Part shown: one piece after another, positions 1 through 10,076 of the stretch
Layout of the letters: each line of letters opens with the position of its first letter
Position numbering within the stretch: the stretch's first letter is position 1
Source: Chlorogloeopsis sp. ULAP01
GTDB lineage: Bacteria; Cyanobacteriota; Cyanobacteriia; Cyanobacteriales; Nostocaceae
NCBI RefSeq assembly: GCF_030381805.1
Contig: NZ_JAUDRH010000001.1
Span: 558,001-622,000, forward strand
Direction of reading: 5' to 3'
Length of the DNA: 64,000 nt
The notes under the pieces: generated by a model
The model's database searches: none
What the model was told of the DNA's origin: nothing
The model's input: only the letters and a program-made list of their open reading frames with translations
Position numbers and translations under genes: made by a program

Positions 1-3000
1 CAAATCGGGCTGCCATTTTCATCCATGTACGCATCTTGAATAATTCTCGCATTGGGGAGTTTTTGCCGCAGCCAACGAGAAACTGCACCCAAATTAGCTG
101 TGCCACCAGTCAGGATTGCTTGCTGAACTGCTTCTGTAGGTATACCTTTTGCTACTAATAACTTGTTGAGTTCACGGTTAAGGCGACGGACAAATGGAAC
201 GAATACATGGCTTTCTAAATCCCGTCGCTGTAGGTTCCAACGCTGATCTGATAATTCCATGCTGAAAGATTCTTGGTGTTGCAAAATTAACTTTAAGGCT
301 ATGGCTGCATCCAAAACTGCCTTACCAAGTAAAGAGCTTTCGAGCCGTTGCTGAAGGCGGATGCGATCGCCAACATCCGGTTCACCAGGGCGCGGTAAAT
401 TCAAGGATTCTAATCCTAAATCTGCAAAACTCATTTGCTCCACACCATAAACAGCTGGTTGCCAGTTCCAGGCATTACCGCTTGTGGCATTGCCATTGTC
501 TTGGTTGGAGGTGATTGGTTGTCGCCATTTTGTTGACAACAGTAATTGACAGATGATGTCTTGCTCTATTCCCTTAGCTGCATAAGCAAAACCGTGGAGC
601 ATAAAATTATCGTGGGTTAAATCTTCCAGGTTTTCTGGCAAATCAACCAATGCCATTTCTGTTGCCGATACCCCAATATTAATTACCAGAGTGTTACCAA
701 CCACAGGGCGATCGCTGATTTTAGCAGCATGAGGAACTGGACTCTCACTTAATTTGACGACTTCACCGTTGGCACCATCGAGTTCTGAAAGTAAACAGGC
801 GATCGTTTCCTCGACAAAAAACACTTGTTGAGGATGCTGGACAATTTTACTAATTAGTAAGGCTTCGCGGATATTAAAACGATATTGTTCCGTCCAATTC
901 CAAGGACAGGTGCAGATCACACCAGCAATATTATCAATCGCATGATGTAAGATTTGTTGATCTAAACCAGCAGCCGATGCAGTTAAACCGAGAGTTGTGC
1001 TGCTAGGATCAGATTTTAACGTCAACAACAATTTTGAGAGCGATCGCGTGACCCAAACCAAAGGAATCATCGCAACTTCATTGAATTGCAATACTGGTTC
1101 CCATTTTTGCCGTTCGTTTCTGTAAGGGAGGGCGATGTGTAAATAAGGTTTTAACTGTGCAGAAAAAAGATTTTGTGTCACAGCAGGTGCATTACTAGCA
1201 TTAGCCCGCTCCTGTGCTTGTTTAGTTTCTGTTTCTAGATGATGTCCAGAATAAGCCGTTGGCGGCAAATAAACTTCTGCTGGTAAACGAAATGCTTTTG
1301 TGTTAGAAATTGCTTCTGGTTGGTTTTGTGCTGACCAATATAGAGGATACATTTCTGCCGTGGAGCGATTCAACAGTACCGCAGAAATCCCCGTTGTACC
1401 CAAATCAATACCGAGATACCAGGCCGAATTTCGAGTATTATACTTAGATTCTGTAAGATTTCCAAAGTTAGAATCAGAAGACAAAATAATTTTTGAAGAA
1501 TCTGTTTTCTCTTCATTTTTTTCAGTTTCAGCTAACTGCGTACTCGAAAAAGTAGTAGCAAGTTGTCCCTCATCTGTTTCTTGAGATTCTAAATTTTTTG
1601 CAACCTGCTGTTCTAAATTATTTTGTTCATCAAAATTAGCTAAATCTAGATCCAATTGCTGCAACTGCTCTCGATCCAAGGAAATTTCTGGTACAGCTAG
1701 ATTCTGATTTTCTGCTTGTGCCAGTAAATTTTCTTGTGGTGATGCCACAATATAGTCATCTGAGGAAATCTCTCTTTCTTCGGTTATGGGAATTGGTTGT
1801 GTACTTGCCGAAATTTCTAGCAATTCTATTTCAGATAACTGCTCATTAGTACCAACATTTGTAGTTGGATCAACACTAATTGACTCGTCTGGTGATACAG
1901 ATGAAGTTTGTGTATCCTCCGCAAATGTCATCTTATTTGATAAATCTAATAATTGTTCTCTGACAACTTCGGATGTATTTTGTGTATTTATGACGTTGGT
2001 ATTACCTGAATCTAAAAGACCAGCATCCGGTTCATCAAACCAGGGATCTGAGCCACTAAGAATAGAATCTGGTAATTGAAATTCGTCGCTGGTATCTGAG
2101 GGCCGAATTTCATCAGTATTCAAAAAATCACTAGATAATTCATCTGGAAGATTGGGGGCTTCAAAAACTACTTCTTGAGGAACAAATTCTGATTCCTGCT
2201 GACTGATAGTACCAGTTTCATCAACAAGAAATTCTTCTGGCACATCTGTCTTTTCAACAGTTACTTCTTGATGAAACAACTCTGATATTTGCTGATTATT
2301 CCCAGTAATTTCATCAACAGATGATTCCTCTGGAGCATCTATCTTTTCAAGAATTACTTCTTGAGGAACAAATTCTGAGGTTGGTTGATTGCTTGCAGGA
2401 GTTTCATCAAAAGTTATCTTATCATTTGGGATTTCAGTATTGGCTTCCTCAGAAGAAGTTTCAGAGTTAACTGCAATTTCAGTGCCAAACAAACTGGCAT
2501 AAAGTTGCTCTACTTCATCGCGGATTGACACAGAGTTCTCCGGCTCTACTTCATTAGTAGTGACATTAGTAGTATCCGGCGTGTTTTGCTCATCTTGCTC
2601 TAACTCTGTCCCTAAATTATCCTCACTGAGCACAGAGTCGGTTGCTGGGAAATTACTGGTAAATGCAGTTGAACTATCTTCTAGTGTAGATTCCGAAATT
2701 GTATTACCCGCCTCCAGACTTCTGAGATTGGCAGATAAAGTTTCTTTATGAATATCAATAGTAAACGGTTCCTGAGAACTGATTTGTAGCTGCGCCTGCT
2801 GGGCAAAATTATTGATTAAGCCCGTCAATAACTGTTCTCCTTGCAGCCCCTTACTATACATTCTTGCCAATGCCTGAGACAAAGACTCATTATAGGTGTG
2901 AATATTGCGCTGTAGTGACTCAAACACCACATTTACACTGCCGTCAAGGGCAAGTAGCCGTCGATCCAATTCATTCGCAAGACGTGTTAACCGCGCCAGC

Positions 3001-3662
3001 TGATCTTGTGACTCTAATAAAGATTCACCAGAAGATGATACTTGTTCTAGTTCACCTTTGTTATTTGCCGCAGATGAACCAGCAGCACCAAGGGCGAGCC
3101 ATTGCTCCTGTGGGGAATTAGCCAAAGTTGGCGACTTCTGAGGCTGGAAATTGCCCCCCAGTCGATTTGTTACTGCCTGTAAAAAATCTGTAATGATTTG
3201 TTCTTGGTTCGCCAACTGCTGGGCAAGGGAGTAGCTTTGTAACCGTCTTTGTTCTAGCTGCCTAATTTCCTGAACAAGGCTTGCCCGCTCTTGTAAAAGC
3301 CCTTGTATTTCTGCTTGTAATGGTGCCAGCAATGACGAAAATACGTTCGTCTCGGTAGAGTTCACATCTTCTCTCTCTTGGTTGGCTTGCTTGTGCCGCG
3401 ATAAAGAAGAGTGATTATTTTTAACCACAAATCTTGCTAGTAAAGGTGACAGCAGTCGCGGTTGCTGATTTTGCTCTTGGTTTTCTGGGCTACCTACTTC
3501 CGCCTCAGTTTCCGTGTAACTCACAAGAAAATTACGAACTCTTTCTAAAACCTGTCTTGGTTGTTCTCCTTCGCTAGAGAGAAGCTTTGAGAGGCGTTTG
3601 TTAGTTAGTAAACTATCAATGTCTGCGATCAATGTTTGAATTTCAGTTGTGCGGGAAGTCAC
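1..3662 (-). CDS. Large Hsp70/actin-fold protein with N-terminal coiled coil (C-terminus beyond window)
   Basis: The frame is open from a GTG at 3662 to the window edge, so at least 1220 residues are present and the stop is missing. An in-frame TAA lies three codons upstream of the GTG, and GAAGG sits 9 nt before it, so GTG is the first usable start. The first ~300 residues are Gln/Leu/Glu-rich and coiled-coil-like. Residues ~310-740 are a long acidic Ser/Glu/Thr-rich, probably disordered linker. An Hsp70-like nucleotide-binding fold starts near residue 747 with IDLGTTGISAV (phosphate-1), followed by VINIGVSATEMAL (a degenerate phosphate-2) and LTGGTANL (adenosine motif). The nucleotide-binding domain is at the C-terminal side with no visible substrate-binding domain after it, the reverse of DnaK. 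Function unknown; plausibly a scaffold or chaperone-like ATPase. Confidence 0.8.
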   Translation of the reverse strand, partial: MTSRTTEIQTLIADIDSLLTNKRLSKLLSSEGEQPRQVLERVRNFLVSYTETEAEVGSPENQEQNQQPRLLSPLLARFVVKNNHSSLSRHKQANQEREDVNSTETNVFSSLLAPLQAEIQGLLQERASLVQEIRQLEQRRLQSYSLAQQLANQEQIITDFLQAVTNRLGGNFQPQKSPTLANSPQEQWLALGAAGSSAANNKGELEQVSSSGESLLESQDQLARLTRLANELDRRLLALDGSVNVVFESLQRNIHTYNESLSQALARMYSKGLQGEQLLTGLINNFAQQAQLQISSQEPFTIDIHKETLSANLRSLEAGNTISESTLEDSSTAFTSNFPATDSVLSEDNLGTELEQDEQNTPDTTNVTTNEVEPENSVSIRDEVEQLYASLFGTEIAVNSETSSEEANTEIPNDKITFDETPASNQPTSEFVPQEVILEKIDAPEESSVDEITGNNQQISELFHQEVTVEKTDVPEEFLVDETGTISQQESEFVPQEVVFEAPNLPDELSSDFLNTDEIRPSDTSDEFQLPDSILSGSDPWFDEPDAGLLDSGNTNVINTQNTSEVVREQLLDLSNKMTFAEDTQTSSVSPDESISVDPTTNVGTNEQLSEIELLEISASTQPIPITEEREISSDDYIVASPQENLLAQAENQNLAVPEISLDREQLQQLDLDLANFDEQNNLEQQVAKNLESQETDEGQLATTFSSTQLAETEKNEEKTDSSKIILSSDSNFGNLTESKYNTRNSAWYLGIDLGTTGISAVLLNRSTAEMYPLYWSAQNQPEAISNTKAFRLPAEVYLPPTAYSGHHLETETKQAQERANASNAPAVTQNLFSAQLKPYLHIALPYRNERQKWEPVLQFNEVAMIPLVWVTRSLSKLLLTLKSDPSSTTLGLTASAAGLDQQILHHAIDNIAGVICTCPWNWTEQYRFNIREALLISKIVQHPQQVFFVEETIACLLSELDGANGEVVKLSESPVPHAAKISDRPVVGNTLVINIGVSATEMALVDLPENLEDLTHDNFMLHGFAYAAKGIEQDIICQLLLSTKWRQPITSNQDNGNATSGNAWNWQPAVYGVEQMSFADLGLESLNLPRPGEPDVGDRIRLQQRLESSLLGKAVLDAAIALKLILQHQESFSMELSDQRWNLQRRDLESHVFVPFVRRLNRELNKLLVAKGIPTEAVQQAILTGGTANLGAVSRWLRQKLPNARIIQDAYMDENGSPI

Positions 3663-4468
3663 TTTAATTTACCTTCGCTAAAACTGTACGTCTGATATTG
3701 CAGAAATTACTTTATTACTACTGTCATGATGTTATGCATCAGTTGAGCGTTCCAATCTCGTGGGCGATCGCCACTGAGTTCGCAACTCCCAAGAAATCTG
3801 CTCGGTGTTTACACGGTACTAAAAAACCAAAACTTATGCATTATTTTTAATTTTCAACCTCTTGTTAAACTGGTCAGTTAAGTGCGACTATCTGTACCCT
3901 TTGTAAAATTTGAGCTAAAAAACCAACGTCAACCTAATTTTCCAAAAGTTCCAGAATTATTTTCAATAAGTTACTAAAACGAAATATTTTACAACAGACA
4001 GTTAATTTCGGCGATAGGCATGATTGCTACAAATTTTAGCAATAGCTGAAAACAGCCTTAGCAAAATTTTAGGAGCTTGAGTATGATTGATATAACTTGC
4101 CTGTACTCCGGTCATCATGGTTGCAGTATAGGTAGCCAGCCATATATCTTGTACCAGTTCCGAAAGCGGGTGAAACACCCACCCAAATTTTTACCTAGTT
4201 TTTATTACCAGGTAAAAATAGTTGAGAATCCTCTTGTCACTTGATTGTGTAATATAGTTTAGTTTTATCTTGGAAAGGGCTTGTGCTTTGATAGTTTAGT
4301 ACACGTGATCATGAAAAGGGGTTTGGGAGTAGCCTGAAGTCTAACTGTTTATCCAGAGCGATCGGCACTATTGTTTTCTGACTCCGATTCACGACGAATT
4401 GTACTGAGGTTGAGAATGGCGCTTTTGTTTGTTGTGTTTATTGCAGCGTTTATCAATTAGATTTCGTA
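3663..4468. other. Intergenic region between divergent genes
   Basis: About 800 bases with no convincing gene. It should hold the promoters of the Hsp70-like gene (leftward) and the Crp-type gene (rightward). Two small inverted repeats are visible: GGGTG-AAA-CACCC at 4168-4180, and TTTTTACCT/AGGTAAAAA arms at 4188-4196 and 4210-4218. The second is 250 bases ahead of the regulator gene and could be an operator. One HIP1 octamer lies near 3765. Confidence 0.5.
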
Positions 4469-5167
4469 ATGGAAGATCGGCATAGCGTCCAGACACCCGC
4501 CAATCCCTGGATTTTATCGGCTCCCTTTTTTCAAGGATTGCCCGGAAGCGCTATAGAAATAGCCTTCGCTCATCTGGTTACTCGCACTCACCCAGCCAAT
4601 CAAGTGATCCTGCTAGAAAATGACTGGGGAGGGTCTGTATATTTTATTATTGAGGGATGGGTAAAAATTCGTACTTATAATTTAGAAGGTAAAGAAGTCA
4701 CGCTAAATATTATTGGCAAAGGAGAATTATTTGGCGAAATGGCTGCACTCGACGAAGTGCCTCGCTCCACTGACGTGATTACTTTGACTGCGACTGTGAT
4801 TGGCAGTATGCCTGCTCAAGATTTTCTCAAATTAATTCAGACAGAACCTTTGGCAGGGGTAAGATTGGCACAATTAATGGCACGGCGGTTGCGGCAGGTT
4901 AATCGACGACTGCGTTTACGAGAATCTGATAGCCAATCGCGTGTAGCAGATACGTTATTATTTTTGGCAGAGGGACAAGGGAAAAAAGGAGAAACGGGAA
5001 CAGAAATTCCTAATTTACCTCATCGGGAGTTAAGTAGCTTAAGCGGACTGGCACGGGAAACAGTGACAAGAGTTTTGACAAGACTAGAAAAGAAAGGGTT
5101 GATCAAGCGGGATCAAGAAGTCATTTGTATCCCAGATGTGTCAGCTTTAGAAAGAATGATTGTTTAG
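4469..5167 (+). CDS. Crp/Fnr-family transcriptional regulator
   Basis: 232 residues, the usual length for the family. Residues ~20-130 form a cyclic-nucleotide-binding-type beta barrel with GELFGEMAALDEVPRST at 85-101, including the Arg99-Ser pair that binds the cyclic-nucleotide phosphate in true Crp proteins, so a nucleotide ligand is possible. A long dimerisation helix follows (~125-155). The winged-helix motif is at ~186-212 (HRELSSLSGLARETVTRVL), with the recognition helix containing RETVTR. No Fnr cysteine cluster is present. It overlaps or abuts the membrane-protein gene downstream, suggesting co-transcription. It is not NtcA, which lacks this nucleotide-binding signature. Target genes unknown. 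Confidence 0.9.
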   Translation: MEDRHSVQTPANPWILSAPFFQGLPGSAIEIAFAHLVTRTHPANQVILLENDWGGSVYFIIEGWVKIRTYNLEGKEVTLNIIGKGELFGEMAALDEVPRSTDVITLTATVIGSMPAQDFLKLIQTEPLAGVRLAQLMARRLRQVNRRLRLRESDSQSRVADTLLFLAEGQGKKGETGTEIPNLPHRELSSLSGLARETVTRVLTRLEKKGLIKRDQEVICIPDVSALERMIV

Positions 5168-5177
5168 CTTCTTTAAT

Positions 5178-5915
5178 ATGAGCATTATAGATTCTCCAAC
5201 CGATGAGCCAGAAGAACGTCCCAACTCCCAACCCTACAACTCTGTAACTCCTCCATATCCAGATAAACAAAATCATTTAAGACAACCCCAATTAAAGCTA
5301 GATGCACCCTTGAGAATGGTGGAAACAGCATTTTTAGCCAGTGCTGCTAGCTTAATTTGGTTTATTAATTTCTATTTTCCTTTAGGCCCGGTGTTGCGGA
5401 TCTTTTTCCCAGTACCGATCGCTCTAGTTTACCTGCGTTGGGGACAAAGAGCAGCGTGGATGGCAGCAGTCACTTGTGGTTTGCTGCTATCGGTATTAAT
5501 GGGGCCTGTCCGTAGTTCACTATTTGTTATGCCCTTTGGCTTTATGGGAGTACTTTTAGGAGCAACTTGGCATCGTCGCGTTCCCTGGATTGTTTCAATT
5601 AGCTTGGGTGCAATATTGGGTACTGTAGGAGTATTTTTTCGGTTGTGGCTTTTGTCTTTGTTGTCAGGAGAAGACCTTTGGGTTTATGTGATTAACCAAG
5701 TGACAGATATGATTGAGTGGTTATTCCTCAGGCTGGGCATACTCTCATCTCCTAGTGTGTATACGATTAATCTAGGAGCGATCGCTCTTATCATATTCAA
5801 CAACTTTATTTACCTATTCGTCGTACATCTGGCAGCATGGTTGCTCTTGGATCGCTTAGGCAACCCCATTCCCCGCCCACCACGCTGGGTACAAGTTTTG
5901 ATGGATTATGAGTAA
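5178..5915 (+). CDS. DUF2232-type integral membrane protein
   Basis: About 245 residues from the ATG at 5178. A TTG at 5160 would add six residues and overlap the upstream stop, and neither start has a clear ribosome site. After a ~45-residue Pro/Asn-rich cytoplasmic tail there are about six hydrophobic segments, including one around VETAFLASAASLIWFINFYF, one with LVYLRWGQRAAW, and a last one near FIYLFVVHLAAWLLLDRL. The pattern and length fit the DUF2232 (YybS-like) family common in cyanobacteria; no biochemical role is established. Close linkage to the Crp-type regulator suggests translational coupling. Confidence 0.75.
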   Translation: MSIIDSPTDEPEERPNSQPYNSVTPPYPDKQNHLRQPQLKLDAPLRMVETAFLASAASLIWFINFYFPLGPVLRIFFPVPIALVYLRWGQRAAWMAAVTCGLLLSVLMGPVRSSLFVMPFGFMGVLLGATWHRRVPWIVSISLGAILGTVGVFFRLWLLSLLSGEDLWVYVINQVTDMIEWLFLRLGILSSPSVYTINLGAIALIIFNNFIYLFVVHLAAWLLLDRLGNPIPRPPRWVQVLMDYE

Positions 5916-5942
5916 TGGTCATTTTTCCTTTGTCTTAAGCTA

Positions 5943-7160
5943 ATGACTAATGACTTAATTCGTATTTATACCCAAACCCAACAGGGAAAGGAATGGCTCG
6001 CTCGGTATCGTGATTGCTCGCCCGTATTTGCTTGCATTTTAGGATTTACTGACACTTGTTTAATTCCCGGAATATCCGCAGCCGGGCGCACGATTGAGGA
6101 TCGCAAATACACAGCAGTTGCTGATGCCGAATTTCTCTACTACGGTACAGAAAAAAAACCCCAATATCCCCTACCACCTCTGATTGCTGGTGCATCTCCA
6201 GTGTTAATTACCCGTGCGGTGGTGGAGGAATTCAATATACCAATTTATTTATTTAATGCTGGTTTGCCTCAGCCCCCTGCTGTGCCAGTAATTGATTTGG
6301 GCGGTTCTCCAGCCCGGTGCTTAAGTCACGCTAATGCAATGGAACTAGCAATGGTACACAACTTGCTAGAACAAGGACTTTTGTGGGGCGATCGCCTAGC
6401 TAACAAAATTCAAAAAGGCTACCTAGTCTTGGGTGAGTGTGTTGTCGGCGGAACGACAACTGCTTTGGCAATCCTAACGGGTTTGGGCATAAATGCAGTG
6501 GGAAAAGTCAACAGCAGCCACCCCGTTTGTAACCACGCACAAAAGTGGGCAGTAGTACAGGCAGGTTTGGAGAAGATGAGGGAGCACAGGAGTAATAAAC
6601 AACTAACTACCAACCACTTTATTTCCCCTACACCCTTACACCCCTCCACTCCTACACCCCTAATAGATCCTCTCCAACTTGTAGCGGCGGTGGGTGATCC
6701 CATGCAAGTTGTCGCAGCAGGAATGGCGATCGCTCTCAGCCGCAGTTGTGGCGTTATGCTTGCTGGTGGCACACAAATGCTGGCAGTATACGCCCTCACG
6801 AGTGCGATCGCTCAAGCTTATAATTTACCCTGGCACCCAGAAGCAGTAGTCATCGGTACAACGCGTTGGGTAGCAGAAGATCCGACAGGAGGTACTGTAG
6901 ATTTAGCCCAGCTAGTGGGTGAACACAGCATAAAATTGGGCGGTGCTCCTCCGCCCTTACTAGCCACTCAATTAAGTTTTGCTAATTCTGTTTACCCCCA
7001 ACTTCAAGCCTATGAACAGGGTTTTGTAAAAGAAGGGCTGGGGGCTGGAGGAGCTTGCATCGCCGCTCATCTTACTTACGATAGGCAGCAACATCAACTT
7101 TTAAAAGCCATTGAAGCTCAACTTAAAGGTTTATTTCAACTTTATAGTTCAGTAGTCTAG
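5943..7160 (+). CDS. CobT-like phosphoribosyltransferase family protein (TIGR00303/UPF0284 type)
   Basis: 405 residues. The sequence matches the cyanobacterial and archaeal UPF0284 family, distantly related to nicotinate-nucleotide:dimethylbenzimidazole phosphoribosyltransferase (CobT), which activates the lower-ligand base for cobamide assembly. Gly-rich stretches GECVVGGTTTALAIL (~162-176) and VMLAGGTQML (~271-280) fit a phosphoribosyl/nucleotide site. Residues ~209-240 (nt ~6570-6665) are a Thr/Pro/His/Ser-rich stretch that looks like a translated tandem repeat, with runs of TPL and HPSTPTP between otherwise normal family sequence. The start ATG at 5943 lies in a short ATGACTA-type repeat; a second in-register ATG is absent. 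The cobalamin role is inferred from family only. Confidence 0.8.
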   Translation: MTNDLIRIYTQTQQGKEWLARYRDCSPVFACILGFTDTCLIPGISAAGRTIEDRKYTAVADAEFLYYGTEKKPQYPLPPLIAGASPVLITRAVVEEFNIPIYLFNAGLPQPPAVPVIDLGGSPARCLSHANAMELAMVHNLLEQGLLWGDRLANKIQKGYLVLGECVVGGTTTALAILTGLGINAVGKVNSSHPVCNHAQKWAVVQAGLEKMREHRSNKQLTTNHFISPTPLHPSTPTPLIDPLQLVAAVGDPMQVVAAGMAIALSRSCGVMLAGGTQMLAVYALTSAIAQAYNLPWHPEAVVIGTTRWVAEDPTGGTVDLAQLVGEHSIKLGGAPPPLLATQLSFANSVYPQLQAYEQGFVKEGLGAGGACIAAHLTYDRQQHQLLKAIEAQLKGLFQLYSSVV

Positions 7161-7203
7161 GGTTAACACAACATCATTTGTGGAAGATTGACTAATGAGT
7201 TTA

Positions 7204-7581
7204 TTAGTGAATTCTTTTGAGTAGTAATTGCTCTTCTAGAGCAGCAATCCGATTGTATGCTGCCGTTAACTGTGCTGTCAGTCTTTGGATTTGAATTTCC
7301 GGCGTGATTTGCTTGTCTCCTCCCTGAAGATTCGAGTCTGGATAAATACCGTCTGCTATTACATCTTTGTGTTCCATCTCCGGGTTAAGACTAAATTGTG
7401 CTTTAAACTGTAAGCGGCCAGTCTCAACATTTTCTAGAACATTATCTCTATCCTCGTGTGTTGTTTCCAAGCAGCACGTCGATAAAGCTTGAGATACTTT
7501 ATTATCAAGCTGCTCAATCACTTGGTAGAGGGCATCCAGTTTATAACTCAATGTCAGGACTTGCTTTTGTAATGGCTCCAT
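7204..7581 (-). CDS. Small coiled-coil protein of unknown function
   Basis: 125 residues with an ATG start. The N-terminus (~1-35, MEPLQKQVLTLSYKLDALYQ) and the C-terminus (~95-122, IQRLTAQLTAAYNRIAALEE) both show leucine-zipper heptads, separated by a polar middle. There is no signal peptide and no recognised domain. Two Cys (CC at ~36-37) are adjacent. It stands alone between a plus-strand gene ending at 7160 and a long intergenic region. It could be a structural or adaptor protein; I do not recognise it. The frame is clean and the composition protein-like, so it is probably real. Confidence 0.6.
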   Translation of the reverse strand: MEPLQKQVLTLSYKLDALYQVIEQLDNKVSQALSTCCLETTHEDRDNVLENVETGRLQFKAQFSLNPEMEHKDVIADGIYPDSNLQGGDKQITPEIQIQRLTAQLTAAYNRIAALEEQLLLKRIH

Positions 7582-8483
7582 TTAATACCCTCGTCCGCTT
7601 ATTTTTCTCTATGTTATTCAATTTACTGGCAACGTTAAATATACTTATGATTTTTTTAATTTTTAATATTATTTTTTAGGATTGAACATTTAATTAATCA
7701 ATTGGTAACATTTCTAAATATTGCCTATAGCCTTACTCAATTTTAGCATTGAGAAAATTTACTTTCTCGGAGTTTTTTCAAAAAAACCATGCTTTACCTT
7801 AATTGTCTTTAGTTTTTAGCAGTATATCGAAGAAAAACTCATCAAGTATACTCAAGCTTGGCAAAGCTAATGGTTAAAGCTGCTAATGGTAATTTATCAA
7901 CTTAGATATCACTAAATTTTGACAAATTATCAAACAAGAATATTTACAGCTAGAGACTTAGTGACTTCTGGCCAAGGTAAGAATTAACTAAGTAAACACC
8001 CATATAACTCATATCGCGCAATACTCGTGACGAAAAATCTCTTTTGTAGTCTCTGGCGCTTAACTTCAGACAGATGACAGTAATTATGCCTATGTAAATA
8101 CAGCGATTTTGGCTGATTATTTTGAGTGGGATAAATTAAATCATAAATTCAAGGAAAAATACTTATAAAAAAGCTGATTATTCTGAAATATAGTGAAAAT
8201 AATTGTTTTTAAGACAGTTTTCTGCCCACAGTACCTTAGAAAGTCTATAATTCTAGCCACTGCTGCTTGATGCTCTTTTAAGACTTCAAGAATGTGTCTG
8301 ATTTAAAGAATCCTAAAATATAAAAGATTAGTGAGTAAGCGTGTATCTTAATCTCAATAACCTATGGTTGTTGCTTACAGAAATCTTCTTAATTAGACTG
8401 GTTATGGCGTTGTTTGGTCAGTAGCAAGGGGAATCAGGCAATTTGGTTAAATAGTATGAGTGATAAACTAAAATCTCAAATCA
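7582..8483. other. AT-rich intergenic region
   Basis: About 900 bases between divergent genes. No ORF of protein-like composition, RNA gene or strong hairpin was seen. It presumably carries the promoters for the coiled-coil gene (leftward) and the solute-binding protein (rightward). Confidence 0.4.
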
Positions 8484-9629
8484 ATGTATAGACGGTCTTT
8501 TTTGCAAAGCAGTATTACACTAGTACTGCTGCAGTCACTGCTTGGATGCACTAACAACAACCAGGAGACATTAACTGTTCAACTTTTAAGAGGCTCTATC
8601 CCCGCTCAGGTAGTTGATAAATTCCGACGAGCTTTGCAGCAAAAGGCACAACTAAATTTTGCCCCTGTAGAACAGTTACGGGATTTATACCAAGAATTAC
8701 AAACTTGGCATAATCAATCTAAAACCAATTCCGAGAAAAAATGGAATCTCCCCCTGCCTTTAGGAGCATCAGCAAATACTGCTGCTGATTTGGTGACTTT
8801 AGGAGATTATTGGCTAAAAACAGCAATCGAGCAAAAACTAATTCAACCACTAGAAGTAGGACAGCTCAAACAATGGCCTACTTTACCTCAACGCTGGCAG
8901 GAATTAGTAACACGCAACGAGCAAGGTTACCCAGATCCTCAAGGAAGGATTTGGGCGGCTCCTTACCGTTGGGGTAGCACGGTGATTGTTTACGATCGCG
9001 ATAAATTTCGAGAATTGGGTTGGATACCGACAGATTGGAGCGACTTATGGCGACGCGAACTACGCGATCGCATTTCTGTACTCAACCAGCCACGGGAAGT
9101 AATAGGACTAGTGCTAAAGAAGCTGGGAGCATCTTACAACACGCAAAATTTGGAAAGCATTCCCAACTTGGAACAAGAATTAAGCGCTCTCAATCAACAG
9201 GTTAAGCTTTATAGCTCCACAAGATATTTAGAACCTCTAATCATAGGAGATACTTGGCTGGCGGTTGGATGGTCAAATGATGTATTACCAGTAATTGGAC
9301 GTTATCCTCAACTTGCCGCAGTTACTCCCCAATCAGGAACAGCATTGTGGGCAGATGTGTGGGTAAGACCAGCAAGTGCTACAAATGAAAACTTAGCATA
9401 CCAATGGATCGATTTTTGTTGGTTACCAAACATAGCTGAACAAATTTCTCTGCTCGCTAGAACAAATTCACCGATTTCTCCAAAAATTGAATATTCTAAT
9501 CTCCAAGCAGCATTACGTAATTTGCTCAGAAACAATAACGAAATTTTTGCCAAAAGCGAATTTTTACTTCCCTTACCACCCGATGTAACTGCTAAGTACG
9601 AGTCTTTATTTAACAAAATTAGAGGATGA
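8484..9629 (+). CDS. Periplasmic solute-binding lipoprotein (PotD-like, polyamine/iron class)
   Basis: 381 residues. The N-terminus has a twin-arginine-like RRSFLQ (3-8), a hydrophobic run, and a lipobox LLGC ending at Cys22 followed by TNNN, so it should be a membrane-anchored lipoprotein, possibly Tat-exported. The mature part resembles type-2 extracellular solute-binding proteins: a W-rich ligand-cleft region around PYRWGSTVIVYDRDKF and GDTWLAVGWSNDV, as in PotD/PotF or Fe-binding relatives. No permease or ATPase gene is adjacent, so it is an orphan component. Substrate unknown. A palindromic repeat lies 55 bases downstream. Confidence 0.8.
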   Translation: MYRRSFLQSSITLVLLQSLLGCTNNNQETLTVQLLRGSIPAQVVDKFRRALQQKAQLNFAPVEQLRDLYQELQTWHNQSKTNSEKKWNLPLPLGASANTAADLVTLGDYWLKTAIEQKLIQPLEVGQLKQWPTLPQRWQELVTRNEQGYPDPQGRIWAAPYRWGSTVIVYDRDKFRELGWIPTDWSDLWRRELRDRISVLNQPREVIGLVLKKLGASYNTQNLESIPNLEQELSALNQQVKLYSSTRYLEPLIIGDTWLAVGWSNDVLPVIGRYPQLAAVTPQSGTALWADVWVRPASATNENLAYQWIDFCWLPNIAEQISLLARTNSPISPKIEYSNLQAALRNLLRNNNEIFAKSEFLLPLPPDVTAKYESLFNKIRG

Positions 9630-10076
9630 GTCTTGATTGGGTATAGGGGATTGGGAAGTAACGGGAAACAGGGATTGTGATTCCTCGTTACCAGGTTGAA
9701 CCTGGTAATGAGAACTAGAGTCTCTAGGCTCTGTTACTCTTAATCGATAGATTTATTTTTCTCTTCACCTTATACGTAATTGGTGAGTTAGACACTGTAT
9801 TCAGTAAATAGCTTTGTTCAAGCATTAGTTTCTAGCTGATGCCAATTACGAGTGATTAAGAAGATCACAATGAAATACATATAGGTGCAAGTGATGAATC
9901 AGGGATTATAAGTAATTTTACGCTTACTTGAGTATGTAATATAATTTACTCGTAAATATTATATAGATATATTTGCATTAAAAGACAAAGTAATAAAAAT
10001 TACTTGTGTATTATAGATACCCAAGCGATTTAACCTGTTAAAATCTTGCAGCACTTGAAGATAATTTGAGGTGTAA
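9630..10076. other. Intergenic region with palindromic repeat
   Basis: Contains the palindrome at 9684-9712 (own entry) close behind the lipoprotein gene. The rest is AT-rich, with no gene seen, and leads up to the subtilase start, which has GAGG 5-6 bases before its ATG. Confidence 0.5.
9684..9712. repeat. Palindromic interspersed repeat / possible terminator
   Basis: Arms CTCGTTACCAGGTT (9684-9697) and AACCTGGTAATGAG (9699-9712) pair along 14 positions (one G.T) around a single central base. Perfect TTACCAGGTT/AACCTGGTAA palindromes of this sort are recurrent in Nostocales genomes (from general knowledge). Lying 55 bases after the lipoprotein stop, it may also end that transcript, although there is no T-tract. 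Confidence 0.6.

Noticed and set aside
1300..3121. Plus-strand frames opposite the Hsp70-like gene
   Set aside because: They are antisense to a continuous 3.6-kb coding frame.
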